From JBFXJF01 sp050175155 (GTDB taxonomy: Bacteria > Bacillota > Bacilli > Tepidibacillales > Tepidibacillaceae), in NCBI GenBank assembly GCA_050175155.1, contig JBFXJF010000028.1, forward strand, positions 1-30,039: DNA of 30,039 bases, written 5' to 3'. The notes under the pieces were generated by a model. It did no database searches and had not been told where the DNA came from. It saw nothing but the letters and a program-made list of their open reading frames with translations. A program made the position numbers and the translations under genes. This document shows, one piece after another, positions 1 to 7,864 of this stretch; positions within the stretch are counted from its first letter, which is position 1, and every line of letters begins with the position of its first letter.

Positions 1-140
1 AGCTACAAGTCGGCGAGGACGCTCTGCGCAGACGCCCATCAAGTGGTTTGGGGACATTCCTACGGTGTGTCCCCACAACATCCCATCTTGATTAAGCGGC
101 GAAGCGGAGTGTGTGAGCCGACGCTACGCTATTCATCAGC
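1..140 (-). repeat. Unit B structured repeat, type A, cut by window start
   Basis: Read on the minus strand this matches 18880-19005: the GCGTAGCG lead-in, GTCGGC, CTCCGC and ATCAAG left arms, the TGGGGACA/TGTCCCCA hairpin, then CTTGAT, a GCGGAG equivalent carrying one mismatch (GCAGAG), and GCCGAC right arms. Its 3' part lies outside the window. The tail reads CTTGTAGCT rather than TTTGAGCT, the same tail variant as the copy at 29867-30039. Repeat identity is seen directly; the structure is inferred from pairing. Confidence 0.8.
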
Positions 141-192
141 CAGTTGATATTCTTTGACTGGTGACCAGTGATTTTGGACTATGGATAACTTT

Positions 193-252
193 ATCCCATC
201 TTGATAAAGCGGCGAAGCGGAGTGTGTGAGCCGACGCTACGCTATTCATAAG
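193..252 (-). repeat. Solo 5' half of unit B
   Basis: On the minus strand this carries only the 5' half of unit B (GCGTAGCG, CTCCGC and ATCAAG arms) and then runs directly into a TAAAGTTATCC-type flank. Pairing partners are absent, so it looks like an internal-deletion derivative. Similar solo halves lie at 23798-23836, 25876-25938, 29686-29724 and 29768-29817. Confidence 0.7.
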
Positions 253-272
253 CCCCCTAATATTTCTTGATT

Positions 273-419
273 ACTCATAATTTATTATGTTCAAAAAATG
301 CAACAAATGCAACCACCGTCCCTGAGATAAGTGTGATACTGAAGGCATCTTATCGATGTTCTCGTGTGAAGAATCTATCAGTTTCCCGTTTTTCACATTT
401 TTCACCCCCCGCCGCCCTA
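273..419 (-). repeat. Unit A repeat, full length
   Basis: Reverse complement of the unit A copies at 14993-15134 and 18702-18848. On its own strand it starts TAGGGCGGCGGGGGG, contains GTGAAAAATGTGAAAAAC, and ends GGGACGGTGG followed by TTGCATTTGTTGCATTTTTTG. Together with 1-252 this is the mirror image of the A-plus-B block at 18702-19005. The remaining sequence of 1-488 holds a promoter and no gene. Confidence 0.85.
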
Positions 420-447
420 TTGACAAATCTATAATAATGAATATACT
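420..447 (+). promoter_or_regulatory. Predicted sigma70 promoter for the OmpA-like gene
   Basis: TTGACA at 420-425, a 16-nt spacer and TATACT at 442-447. The -35 box starts at the first base after the unit A repeat, so the repeat insertion abuts the promoter without destroying it. The expected 5' UTR is about 35 nt and ends in a strong Shine-Dalgarno. Confidence 0.6.
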
Positions 448-488
448 ATTATTTACAATATAAAAATTATATTAAGTAAGGAGGAGTT

Positions 489-2168
489 GTGAAAAGGATA
501 CTTTGTGCGGTCTTAAGTATAATAGCGGCAACAGCGCTCTTCGGAGCGAATGCCAAGTCAACCGACATCATCGGCGTGCCCTCCTCGGACATTCTTGGAA
601 ACGGGGAGCTCAACCTCTCATTTTACAACTCTATATCAATGAAACCGACAGAGGACAAGGTGGGATTCGACTATAATTTATCCCTCTCTTACGGTATCCT
701 TGACTTTATGGACATAGCCATTCACATGTACACTTACAAAGATTATGCCCTACAGATACAGACAGCTTTGCTTAAAGAGAAAAAACATAGCCCCGCAATA
801 ACCTTCGGAATCAAGAATATTACCTATCAGAGATACATAGACGAGGGAGGCGGAGGAAGCACTGTTAACTCCGGACTTGCCGATTATGCTTATGCCAATC
901 GTTCGTCCGACATACTAAGCGCCTACCTTGCGATGACAAAGGATTTCGGCGGTTTCGGCAAATACACTCTCGGCATTGGCAGGGGCGAGTTCATCGGCTA
1001 TGGAAGAGGCAGATACCTCTCATCAGTGGCATTCTTTGATGCAACAGACCTTACAGGCAGTATTGCCAATGAGTTTATGTTCGGCTTCTTCTTCGGTGGC
1101 GAACTTCCCGTAACTAAGAATTTTTCCTTAAAGGCGGATGTGGACGGAAGGGATGTAAATGCAGGCATGCAGTTCAACTGGAGAGAGCTTGCAGTCAATG
1201 CGGCTATAACCCATCTGGAGCTCTTTACTGCAACAGACCCAAACCTCAGACCAAGAGTAGAGGTGGGAATAAACTATACATTTGACCTAATGAAGAAGAG
1301 CGCGCCTGAAATGCCGAAAAATGAAACCAAAACAGGCAAACTCACCATGCTTCTTGCCTCTGTTGAGGATGAGGAGCCATTGGACGGAGTAGTTGAGTTC
1401 GTCAATGCTCCCTTGTCACCCGTATTTGTGGGAGACGGAAAGAAAACAGTAGAGCTTCCAGAAGGCAGATACACTGTCAGGGTAAAGTCAGACGAATTCA
1501 TCACACTCACAAGGGAAGTGCAGGTTAAGGCAGGAGAGGAGACGACGGTTTACTTTGACATGGAGGCAGTGCTGACAAGCGGTATAGTAACAGGCAGGAT
1601 AGTTGATAAAACCACAGAAGAGGCGATAATCCCAAATCTTGAAATATCAGGAGTTGACAAATCAAAGATAAATGTTGATGTGCAGACAGGCATCTTTACC
1701 GTTGAGCTTATGCCCGGCACATACACAATGTATGCAAAGAAGGACAATTACATCGATTGGATACAGCCGATAGCCGTTGAAAACGGAAAGACGCTCATCC
1801 AGAACATCTACATGCTCAAAAAGGGCGGCAGGGTCTCTCTTAAAAATGTCAACTTCGAGTCAGGCAAAGCAGACCTAACAAAAACATCCTACCCTATACT
1901 TGATGAGGCGGTTCAGCTCTTAAAAGCTAATTCCGAAGTTGAGATAGAGATACAGGGCTTCACCGATGATGTGGGAAAGGCGGACGCCAATCTTGTTCTC
2001 TCGCAGAAGAGGGCGGAGACAGTTAAATCTTATCTTGTTCAGAAAGGAATAGCGGAAAACAGAATAAAGACAAAGGGATTCGGCGAGGCGATGAACATCA
2101 CAGACAATGAGACAAAAGAGCACAGGGCAATAAACCGGCGTATTGAGTTTATCATATTAAATAAGTAG
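489..2168 (+). CDS. OmpA-family outer-membrane protein with beta-barrel and surface-domain repeats
   Basis: A 559-aa envelope protein starting at GTG, preceded by AAGGAGGAG five to six nt upstream. Residues 1-22 form a signal peptide (hydrophobic core, ANA-K cleavage site). Residues about 25-275 have alternating polar/aromatic strands typical of an outer-membrane barrel. About 283-360 and 362-440 are two PEGA/carboxypeptidase-regulatory-like beta-sandwich repeats, each containing a GxYTxxxK-type turn (PEGRYTVRVK, PGTYTMYAK). About 448-559 is an OmpA C-terminal peptidoglycan-binding domain with VNFESGKADL, GFTDDVG, LSQKRAETVKSYLV and NRRIEF. By family knowledge the last domain anchors the outer membrane to peptidoglycan; the barrel's ligand or pore function is unknown. 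Codon use is visibly less AT-rich than the genes from 2526 on, consistent with a resident gene beside an acquired locus. Confidence 0.9.
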   Translation: MKRILCAVLSIIAATALFGANAKSTDIIGVPSSDILGNGELNLSFYNSISMKPTEDKVGFDYNLSLSYGILDFMDIAIHMYTYKDYALQIQTALLKEKKHSPAITFGIKNITYQRYIDEGGGGSTVNSGLADYAYANRSSDILSAYLAMTKDFGGFGKYTLGIGRGEFIGYGRGRYLSSVAFFDATDLTGSIANEFMFGFFFGGELPVTKNFSLKADVDGRDVNAGMQFNWRELAVNAAITHLELFTATDPNLRPRVEVGINYTFDLMKKSAPEMPKNETKTGKLTMLLASVEDEEPLDGVVEFVNAPLSPVFVGDGKKTVELPEGRYTVRVKSDEFITLTREVQVKAGEETTVYFDMEAVLTSGIVTGRIVDKTTEEAIIPNLEISGVDKSKINVDVQTGIFTVELMPGTYTMYAKKDNYIDWIQPIAVENGKTLIQNIYMLKKGGRVSLKNVNFESGKADLTKTSYPILDEAVQLLKANSEVEIEIQGFTDDVGKADANLVLSQKRAETVKSYLVQKGIAENRIKTKGFGEAMNITDNETKEHRAINRRIEFIILNK

Positions 2169-2237
2169 TAATAAGGTGAGTTATTGAGAGTGTGAGAGCT
2201 TCGGTAACTTAAACTTAAATAAGGGGATGTTGGTAAA

Positions 2238-2465
2238 ATGAAGACGAAGAAAATAGACACGGAAGCGTATGCAAAGCGCAAGCGCCAAATGCAATTTTTC
2301 AAAAAATGGGCAATCGCAATAGGTTTTGTGATATTCGTCATCGTAGCATTTGCTTTTGTGTGGGTGACTTCAGGAGAAAAAAATGCAAAAAATGGAACTG
2401 AAACTATCGGTAAAAACCATTATGACAACATCTCCGAATTTGCATTTGTTTATGTGACTTCGTGA
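2238..2465 (+). CDS. Small single-pass membrane protein, unknown function
   Basis: A 75-aa ORF with a basic N-terminus (residues 1-24, many K/R) followed by one hydrophobic segment at about 25-45, so probably an inner-membrane protein with its N-terminus in the cytoplasm. A weak Shine-Dalgarno (AAGGGGATG) lies about 11 nt upstream. The C-terminal end repeats part of the membrane segment: FAFVWVTS near residues 38-45 reappears as FAFVYVTS at the very end, encoded by related DNA (GCATTTG...GTGACTTC at 2346-2371 and 2442-2461). This could be a local duplication or an erosion product. It matches no family I recognise. It lies 69 nt after the OmpA-like gene in the same direction and may be cotranscribed. 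Confidence 0.5.
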   Translation: MKTKKIDTEAYAKRKRQMQFFKKWAIAIGFVIFVIVAFAFVWVTSGEKNAKNGTETIGKNHYDNISEFAFVYVTS

Positions 2466-2479
2466 ATGTTAAAATAAAA

Positions 2480-2519
2480 TTTATATTGTATTGTAATATT
2501 AATAACTTTGTAATATAAT
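2480..2519 (+). promoter_or_regulatory. Promoter of the polysaccharide operon, apparently leaderless
   Basis: TTGTAA at 2491-2496, a 17-nt spacer and TATAAT at 2514-2519. The ATG of the first gene is at 2526, only six bases past the -10 box, so the transcript should start at or next to the start codon. There is no Shine-Dalgarno. The 14-mer TTTATATTGTATTG at 2480-2493 recurs exactly at 15289-15302 in the promoter of the FucNAc genes. Confidence 0.6.
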
Positions 2520-2525
2520 AAAATA

Positions 2526-3173
2526 ATGGATGAATTTGCTTTAAGAAATAATTTTTATATTAAATATGGAAAGAGAATATTTGATTTAACGGTAACTATT
2601 CCTCTATTAATTCTTTTTTCTTCCTTGATTTATTTTATTGGATTTTTAGTCAGAATTCAACTTGGAAGTCCAGTATTTTTTAAGCAAATTAGACCTGGAA
2701 AAGATGAAAAACTGTTTACACTTTATAAGTTTCGAACGATGACAAATAAAAAAGATGAGAATGGACATTTATTACCTGATCAAAAAAGAATAACCCCGTT
2801 TGGAAAATTTCTCAGATCAACTTCATTAGACGAGCTACCAGAACTCTTGAATGTAATAAAGGGAGATATGTCATTAGTTGGACCAAGACCTCTATTAGTG
2901 AGATACTTACCCTATTTCAGAGAGAATGAAAAAAAAAGAAATAAAGTCTTACCTGGTATTACTGGGTTAGCTCAGATAACAGGAAGAAATGTGTTAAATT
3001 GGGATGACAGATTCAAATTGGATTTGCAGTATATTAGTAATCAATCTTTTGTACTTGATTTAATAATAATATTTAAATCAATTTTAGTTGTTTTTGAACG
3101 AAAAGATATATTAGTAGGTTCTGAACATATTTTAAAGGATTTAGATGTAGAAAGGAGTATGAATAGAGTATGA
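2526..3173 (+). CDS. Initiating undecaprenyl-phosphate sugar-phosphate transferase (PglC/WcaJ-like)
   Basis: A 215-aa monotopic phosphoglycosyl transferase (bacterial sugar transferase family) that loads the first sugar phosphate onto undecaprenyl phosphate at the inner-membrane face. It has an N-terminal hydrophobic re-entrant helix (about 19-45), the PVFFKQIRPGKDEKLFTLYKFRTM block (49-72), the catalytic Asp-Glu pair D102-E103 in STSLDELPELLNV, the GPRP motif (119-122), and PGITGLAQITGRN (143-155). It is the short form without the extra N-terminal membrane domain of WbaP-type enzymes. Substrate cannot be read from sequence; bacillosamine-, FucNAc- or GalNAc-type sugars are common for this form. 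First gene of a nine-gene run, with a 4-bp overlap to the next. Confidence 0.93.
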   Translation: MDEFALRNNFYIKYGKRIFDLTVTIPLLILFSSLIYFIGFLVRIQLGSPVFFKQIRPGKDEKLFTLYKFRTMTNKKDENGHLLPDQKRITPFGKFLRSTSLDELPELLNVIKGDMSLVGPRPLLVRYLPYFRENEKKRNKVLPGITGLAQITGRNVLNWDDRFKLDLQYISNQSFVLDLIIIFKSILVVFERKDILVGSEHILKDLDVERSMNRV

Positions 3174-3652
3174 AGAACAAAAATGAAGTAATAATACGTA
3201 AAATCAACAAAATAGATTTAGAAAAAAATAAAATAAGAATTGTAAATCTGTTGATTGATAATTATAAAATAAATTTCCCAGATAGGCCATATCAAAAAAA
3301 ATTGTCATTAACTAATTATAATGAGATGAATTATTATTTGCAAAATAAATCTGCATTAATATTTGCTGCCTTCGATGAAAAGAATTTAATCGGTTTTTTA
3401 TGGGCATATAAGAAGAAACTTCTTGGTGAAACCAGAGTTCATGTAGATCATATTATTATTGAAAATAAGTCTCGAGGAAAGGGGATAGGCGGAGAATTGA
3501 TGCGTTCAATTGAAGAATATTCAAAAAAAATGAAAATAGGTAAAATTGAATTAATGACTAGCGTTGAAAACAAAAAATCAATAAATTTCTACAAGTCAAA
3601 AGGATATTCAACAGAGAGAGTTCTTATGACAAAGGAAATATTAAAAAAATGA
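3170..3652 (+). CDS. GNAT-family N-acetyltransferase
   Basis: A 160-aa acyl-CoA N-acyltransferase fold. The acetyl-CoA pyrophosphate loop is R102-G-K-G-I-G107, inside VDHIIIENKSRGKGIGGEL, and the C-terminal FYKSKGY (140-146) is the usual beta5-alpha4 end of the family. It starts in ATGA overlap with the upstream transferase and ends in ATGA overlap with the downstream DegT-like gene, so translation is probably coupled. In such clusters this fold typically acetylates an amino group on a nucleotide sugar. The acceptor here is unknown. A role on the product of the neighbouring aminotransferase-like protein is an inference from position only. Confidence 0.85.
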   Translation: MKNKNEVIIRKINKIDLEKNKIRIVNLLIDNYKINFPDRPYQKKLSLTNYNEMNYYLQNKSALIFAAFDEKNLIGFLWAYKKKLLGETRVHVDHIIIENKSRGKGIGGELMRSIEEYSKKMKIGKIELMTSVENKKSINFYKSKGYSTERVLMTKEILKK

Positions 3653-4614
3653 TTATTGACAAGAAAGCTACCGATAGTTCGAGGTTTCTAGTTAGAGATA
3701 TATACTACAAGAATGGTAGATCAGCGATGTATGATCTTCTAAAGCAAATGATGAAAAGTGGTATGCTGGACACATTATATTTGCCGGCATATATAGGTTG
3801 GTCTCCGAAAGAAGGAAGTGGAATTTATGACCCAATAATAAAACTAAGTAATCTTAAAATTGATTTTTACAAAATTACAAAAAAGATTGAGATTGACTTC
3901 AATGATTTAAAAAAGAAAGTGGTATTTATAAATACCGAAAAAACTGCAGTTCTTATTGTTAATTATTTCGGCTTTTATGATGTAAATATAAAAAAAATAT
4001 ATGATTATTTGAAACGCAAGGGAATTTGGATAATCGAAGACAATGCTCATGGGTATTATACTTATATGTTGCATAGAAAACATTTCTCAGATGCAACTTT
4101 TTATTCATTTCATAAGTTGTTGCCGTATGAAGATGGAGGTGCCTTAAGAATAAATAATCCTTTATTACATAAACTGAGCTTCAAAGGAGTTAAGGATAGT
4201 TCATCAAGTGCGAAACCTTGGTTGTTCGACAGTTCAGCAATAATAAATCAAAGAAGGATGAATTATAATCATCTTATAGATGTTATCAAACATTCAAAAA
4301 GTGATAAGTATTTTATACCACTTAAACCGAAGATGACAAATGACACCGTACCACAAACATTACCTATCATAATAAAAAAAGGTAATAGAGATATCATCTA
4401 TGAACTGATGAACAAATCCGGATATGGAGTAATTAGTCTATATCATACAATGATTGAACCAATTAACAACGAGGGATATAAAAATAGCCAATACATATCG
4501 AAGAGAATATTAAACCTACCTGTTCATCAAGATGTTGACACCCTACATTACAAATCAATGATAAAAACACTTATAAAATACTGTAAAATGACATCATCTC
4601 CGAAAGGGGTTTAA
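3649..4614 (+). CDS. Short DegT/DnrJ/EryC1-like (PLP fold) protein
   Basis: A 321-aa protein with the DegT/DnrJ/EryC1 aminotransferase fold. WIIEDNAHG (127-135) corresponds to the family EDxAH motif, with D131 positioned for the PLP ring nitrogen. FYSFHKLLPYEDGGAL (151-166) corresponds to the SFhxxK...eGG motif, with K156 as the likely PLP lysine. It is shorter than typical sugar aminotransferases (about 370-400 aa) and the N-terminal substrate loop is unusual (LPAYIGWSPKEG). It may be a sugar aminotransferase with an atypical substrate or a related PLP protein. The 4-bp overlap with the acetyltransferase suggests the two act in sequence, but this is inference. Confidence 0.75.
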   Translation: MIIDKKATDSSRFLVRDIYYKNGRSAMYDLLKQMMKSGMLDTLYLPAYIGWSPKEGSGIYDPIIKLSNLKIDFYKITKKIEIDFNDLKKKVVFINTEKTAVLIVNYFGFYDVNIKKIYDYLKRKGIWIIEDNAHGYYTYMLHRKHFSDATFYSFHKLLPYEDGGALRINNPLLHKLSFKGVKDSSSSAKPWLFDSSAIINQRRMNYNHLIDVIKHSKSDKYFIPLKPKMTNDTVPQTLPIIIKKGNRDIIYELMNKSGYGVISLYHTMIEPINNEGYKNSQYISKRILNLPVHQDVDTLHYKSMIKTLIKYCKMTSSPKGV

Positions 4615-5661
4615 GTGAATATGCTTAAAGTATTCTCACTTTCTGAATATAATCAATGGGATCAAATAGTCAGAAGTTTCAAAGAATATAATGTTTTTTA
4701 TTTGAGTGGTTATTCTCGAGCTATTAATAATAATCGTGATGGTCGGCCATATCTGATTTATTATGAAGACAGTAATCTACGAGCTATAAATGTAATTATA
4801 GAAAGAGATATATCAGAGTGTTCGCAATTTAATAGTAAAATAGAATTAAATAAATATTATGATATAATATCACCTTACGGTTATGGTGGATTTTTACTCG
4901 ATGGGGCACGCGAAGGGTACAAAACAGTAGAAAAACACTATAAGGAATTTCTAAATGAAAAAAACTATATTTCTGAATTTGTGAGATTTGAATTATTTTC
5001 AAAATATTGGGAGTATTTTGAAGGAATAGTCGAAAGCAGAACACAAAATATAGTAAGATCATTAGATGAGCCATTAGATGTAATCTTTGAGGATTTTGAG
5101 CATAAATGCAGGAAAAATATCAAAAAGGCTGATAGAAAAGGATTGAAAATAATAATCAACAACGGGAATGCAGAAATTGATGATTTTTACAGAATATACA
5201 TAGAAACTATGAAAAGAAACAATGCTGATAAGTATTTCTATTTTAAGAAGGATTATTTTGAGGAAATTAACAAATTGAGTGAGAATCATATTTATTTTAA
5301 TGTATTGTACCAAGACAAAATAGTATCAACAGAATTAGTATTGTTTGATAATACTAACTGTTATTCATATTTGGGAGGTACAGATAATGAATACTTTGAC
5401 TTGAGGCCAAACGACTTTGTGAAATATGAGATAATAAAATGGGCGAAATCTATAGGATTAAAGAGATTTGTGCTAGGAGGTGGATATGGAAAAGATGATG
5501 GAATATTTCGATATAAAAGAAGTTTCGCCCCGAATGGTGTATATGATTACTATATCGGTAAAAGGATTATTAATAATGAATTATATAATCAGTTAGTTAC
5601 CTTAAGAAAGAGTGAAATTGTTGAAGAGAAAATTAATTATTTCCCATTATATAGAGCATAA
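4615..5661 (+). CDS. FemAB-like acyl/aminoacyltransferase
   Basis: A 348-aa protein of the FemA/FemB-GNAT superfamily (Acetyltransf_6 type). Diagnostic segments are CRKNIKKADRKGL (165-177), YLGGT (252-256) and LGGGYGKDDGIFRYKRSF (287-304), the last being the conserved second-domain block of this family. FemAB enzymes use aminoacyl-tRNA to add amino acids to cell-wall precursors; relatives in polysaccharide clusters probably acylate sugars. The start is GTG at 4615, one base past the upstream stop, with an AAAGGGG ribosome site; an in-frame ATG at 4621 is an alternative. Its presence with the ATP-grasp and CapA-like genes suggests amino-acid decoration of the glycan. The donor is unknown. Confidence 0.8.
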   Translation: MNMLKVFSLSEYNQWDQIVRSFKEYNVFYLSGYSRAINNNRDGRPYLIYYEDSNLRAINVIIERDISECSQFNSKIELNKYYDIISPYGYGGFLLDGAREGYKTVEKHYKEFLNEKNYISEFVRFELFSKYWEYFEGIVESRTQNIVRSLDEPLDVIFEDFEHKCRKNIKKADRKGLKIIINNGNAEIDDFYRIYIETMKRNNADKYFYFKKDYFEEINKLSENHIYFNVLYQDKIVSTELVLFDNTNCYSYLGGTDNEYFDLRPNDFVKYEIIKWAKSIGLKRFVLGGGYGKDDGIFRYKRSFAPNGVYDYYIGKRIINNELYNQLVTLRKSEIVEEKINYFPLYRA

Positions 5662-6768
5662 ATGAGAATATTAGTCTTTGCAGGGTTTTCAAAATCATTA
5701 ATACACTTTCGAAAGGAATTATTATCTGAAATGGTTGTGTTAGGAAATACTGTTATAGCAATAGGTCCTGAGTCAGGATATGAAGATCAACTTAAAGCGA
5801 TCGGAGTAGAATTCCATCAGATTGAATTTGATAGACTATCACTTAATCCACTATCAGATATACAGCTAATAGTAAATTTGGTAAAATTGATGAAAATTGT
5901 GAAACCGGATTTATATTTTGGTTATACTATAAAACCTGTTATTTATGGCTCGATTGCCGCTTATTTATCCGGAATTAAAAAGCGATACTCTATGGTTACA
6001 GGTCTTGGATCAGTATTTATTGAGGGCAAAGAAAAGAAAAAATATGTTAAGTCAATTGTAAAAATGTTATATAAAGTTGGCTTTGGTTTTAACGATAAAG
6101 TGTTTTTTCAGAATACAGATGATATTGAAGATATGGTCAAAATGAAATTAATCAAAAGAGAAAAATGTATTCAAGTAAATGGTTCCGGAGTCAATTTGGA
6201 TTATTATTCTCTATCAGAATTACCTAAAAATGACATTTTTCTGTTTATTGGTAGTTTGATGAGAGATAAGGGAATAATGCAATACTTGAAAGCATCAGAG
6301 ATGGTTAAAAAAAAATATCCCAAAGCAGAATTCTGGATTGTTGGACCAAAAGATAGTCGCATATCAGGAATATCTGATGAGACATTAAACCATTATATTG
6401 AGAAAGAATATATAAAATACTTTGGTGAAACAGATGATGTAAGACCATTTTTAGACAAATGTAGATATTATGTTTTGCCTTCATATAGAGAAGGCACCCC
6501 GAGGTCTGTATTGGAAGCGATGGCTACAGGAAGACCTATAATAACTACTGATTCTCCAGGGTGCCGAGAAACTGTAAAAAATGGTGTAAATGGTTTTCTT
6601 GTCCCTATTAAAAATCATGTTGTTTTGGTAGAGAAAATGTGTTGGATGATTGAGAATCCAAAAGAAGTAAGTAGAATGTCTAAGGGGTCGTATGAAATTG
6701 TTAAAAATAAATATGATGTTCAGGGTGTTAACAGACAAATGCTTAAATATCTGAAAATAATTCTATGA
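5662..6768 (+). CDS. GT4-family glycosyltransferase (PglA-like)
   Basis: A 368-aa GT-B glycosyltransferase. The N-terminal acceptor domain starts MRILVFAGFSKSLIHFRKEL and contains GYTIKPVIYGSIAA (87-100), the pattern seen in PglA/WbpX-like enzymes acting on undecaprenyl-diphospho-linked amino sugars. The nucleotide-sugar site has FIGSLMRDKG (195-204) and the EX7E motif E277...E285 in EGTPRSVLEAM. It probably adds the second sugar to the lipid-linked product of the initiating transferase on the cytoplasmic face. Only one recognisable glycosyltransferase lies in the cluster, so the repeat unit is either short or completed by enzymes elsewhere. ATG directly follows the upstream TAA. Confidence 0.88.
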   Translation: MRILVFAGFSKSLIHFRKELLSEMVVLGNTVIAIGPESGYEDQLKAIGVEFHQIEFDRLSLNPLSDIQLIVNLVKLMKIVKPDLYFGYTIKPVIYGSIAAYLSGIKKRYSMVTGLGSVFIEGKEKKKYVKSIVKMLYKVGFGFNDKVFFQNTDDIEDMVKMKLIKREKCIQVNGSGVNLDYYSLSELPKNDIFLFIGSLMRDKGIMQYLKASEMVKKKYPKAEFWIVGPKDSRISGISDETLNHYIEKEYIKYFGETDDVRPFLDKCRYYVLPSYREGTPRSVLEAMATGRPIITTDSPGCRETVKNGVNGFLVPIKNHVVLVEKMCWMIENPKEVSRMSKGSYEIVKNKYDVQGVNRQMLKYLKIIL

Positions 6769-6805
6769 AAGTATACAATACTGTAACTGTAATTAAGGAG
6801 TAAAA

Positions 6806-7864
6806 ATGAAAGTCGCAATACATCAGAACAAGGAAATATTTTCACACTCAACCTCGTGGGTTCCAGCTTGGATAGATTATTGTGAAAAAAACAAGATTGA
6901 TTATGAAGTTATAGATTGTTATAAAAATGATATTAAAAGTATTTTAAAAGGATTTGATATTCTATTGTGGTGTACTACTAATTATTCTTTACAGGAAAAA
7001 CTTTTCTCTAAAAGCATATTGTATAGTGCGACTCAGATGAATTTGAAAGTGTTTCCGAATTTTAACACTATATGGCATTCTGATGACAAAATTGCTGAGA
7101 CATATCTATTGTCATCAATAGACGCACCTATACCAAAATCATGGATATTTGTTACTAAGAGATCTGCTGAAGCATTTTTTGAAGAAGATAGGCAATTCCC
7201 ACTTGTGGCAAAACTCAAATGTGGTTCAGGTTCAACGAATGTAGTCTTAATTAAAAATAAAAGTGAGGCAAAAGTTTACATCAAAAAGATGTTTGGAAAT
7301 GGTATTAATTCTTCACCGAATCCCTTTTTTAAAGCTAAATCAAATATTGCATCAGCAAATAATCTTTCTACATTTATTAGCAGGCTGAAAAGAATACCTG
7401 ATTTTTTAGAAAGTTATAGAAAAGCCAGTCAGTTTCCAAACGAAAAAGGTTATGTTTATTTACAAGAATTTATACCAAATGATGGATACGATCTTAAAGT
7501 AGTCGTTGTAGGGGATAAATTAAGTTTTTTGGCTAGAAATGTTAGGAAAAATGATTTTAGGGCATCTGGAGGTGGGACTTTGATTTATGATAAGTCATTG
7601 ATAACTCCAGAAATAAGAAGAATTTCGTTTGATATTTCAAAGAAATTAGGATTTCAGTGTATGGGATATGATTTTGTAATTGATAATCGTGATAAGACAC
7701 CCAAAATTGTAGAAATCAGCTATGGATTTTCATATGAAGCTCAAATCGGTTTAGGTGGGCATTGGGATAATAATGACATTTGGTATGAAGCACCTTTGAA
7801 TGCACCTAATGAAGTGCTAAATAATTTAGTAAAAAATAATAGAACTAAAAAGGGGAATAATTGA
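6806..7864 (+). CDS. ATP-grasp ligase of a polysaccharide cluster
   Basis: A 352-aa ATP-grasp enzyme, the fold that joins a carboxylate to an amine or thiol through an acyl-phosphate. Visible elements are an N-terminal pre-ATP-grasp domain (1-90), FPLVAKLKCGSGSTNV (131-146) with the ATP-contacting lysines K136/K138 and a glycine-rich loop, YLQEFIPNDGYDLKVVVVGD (218-237) with E221, and the magnesium-binding end MGYDFVIDN...KIVEIS with D289 and E303. A good AAGGAG ribosome site lies seven nt before the ATG. It overlaps the start of the CapA-like gene. By analogy with CapB/CapA-type pairs, it may ligate an amino acid to a uronic acid or to another amino acid on the glycan; the substrate is not known. 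Confidence 0.8.
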   Translation: MKVAIHQNKEIFSHSTSWVPAWIDYCEKNKIDYEVIDCYKNDIKSILKGFDILLWCTTNYSLQEKLFSKSILYSATQMNLKVFPNFNTIWHSDDKIAETYLLSSIDAPIPKSWIFVTKRSAEAFFEEDRQFPLVAKLKCGSGSTNVVLIKNKSEAKVYIKKMFGNGINSSPNPFFKAKSNIASANNLSTFISRLKRIPDFLESYRKASQFPNEKGYVYLQEFIPNDGYDLKVVVVGDKLSFLARNVRKNDFRASGGGTLIYDKSLITPEIRRISFDISKKLGFQCMGYDFVIDNRDKTPKIVEISYGFSYEAQIGLGGHWDNNDIWYEAPLNAPNEVLNNLVKNNRTKKGNN

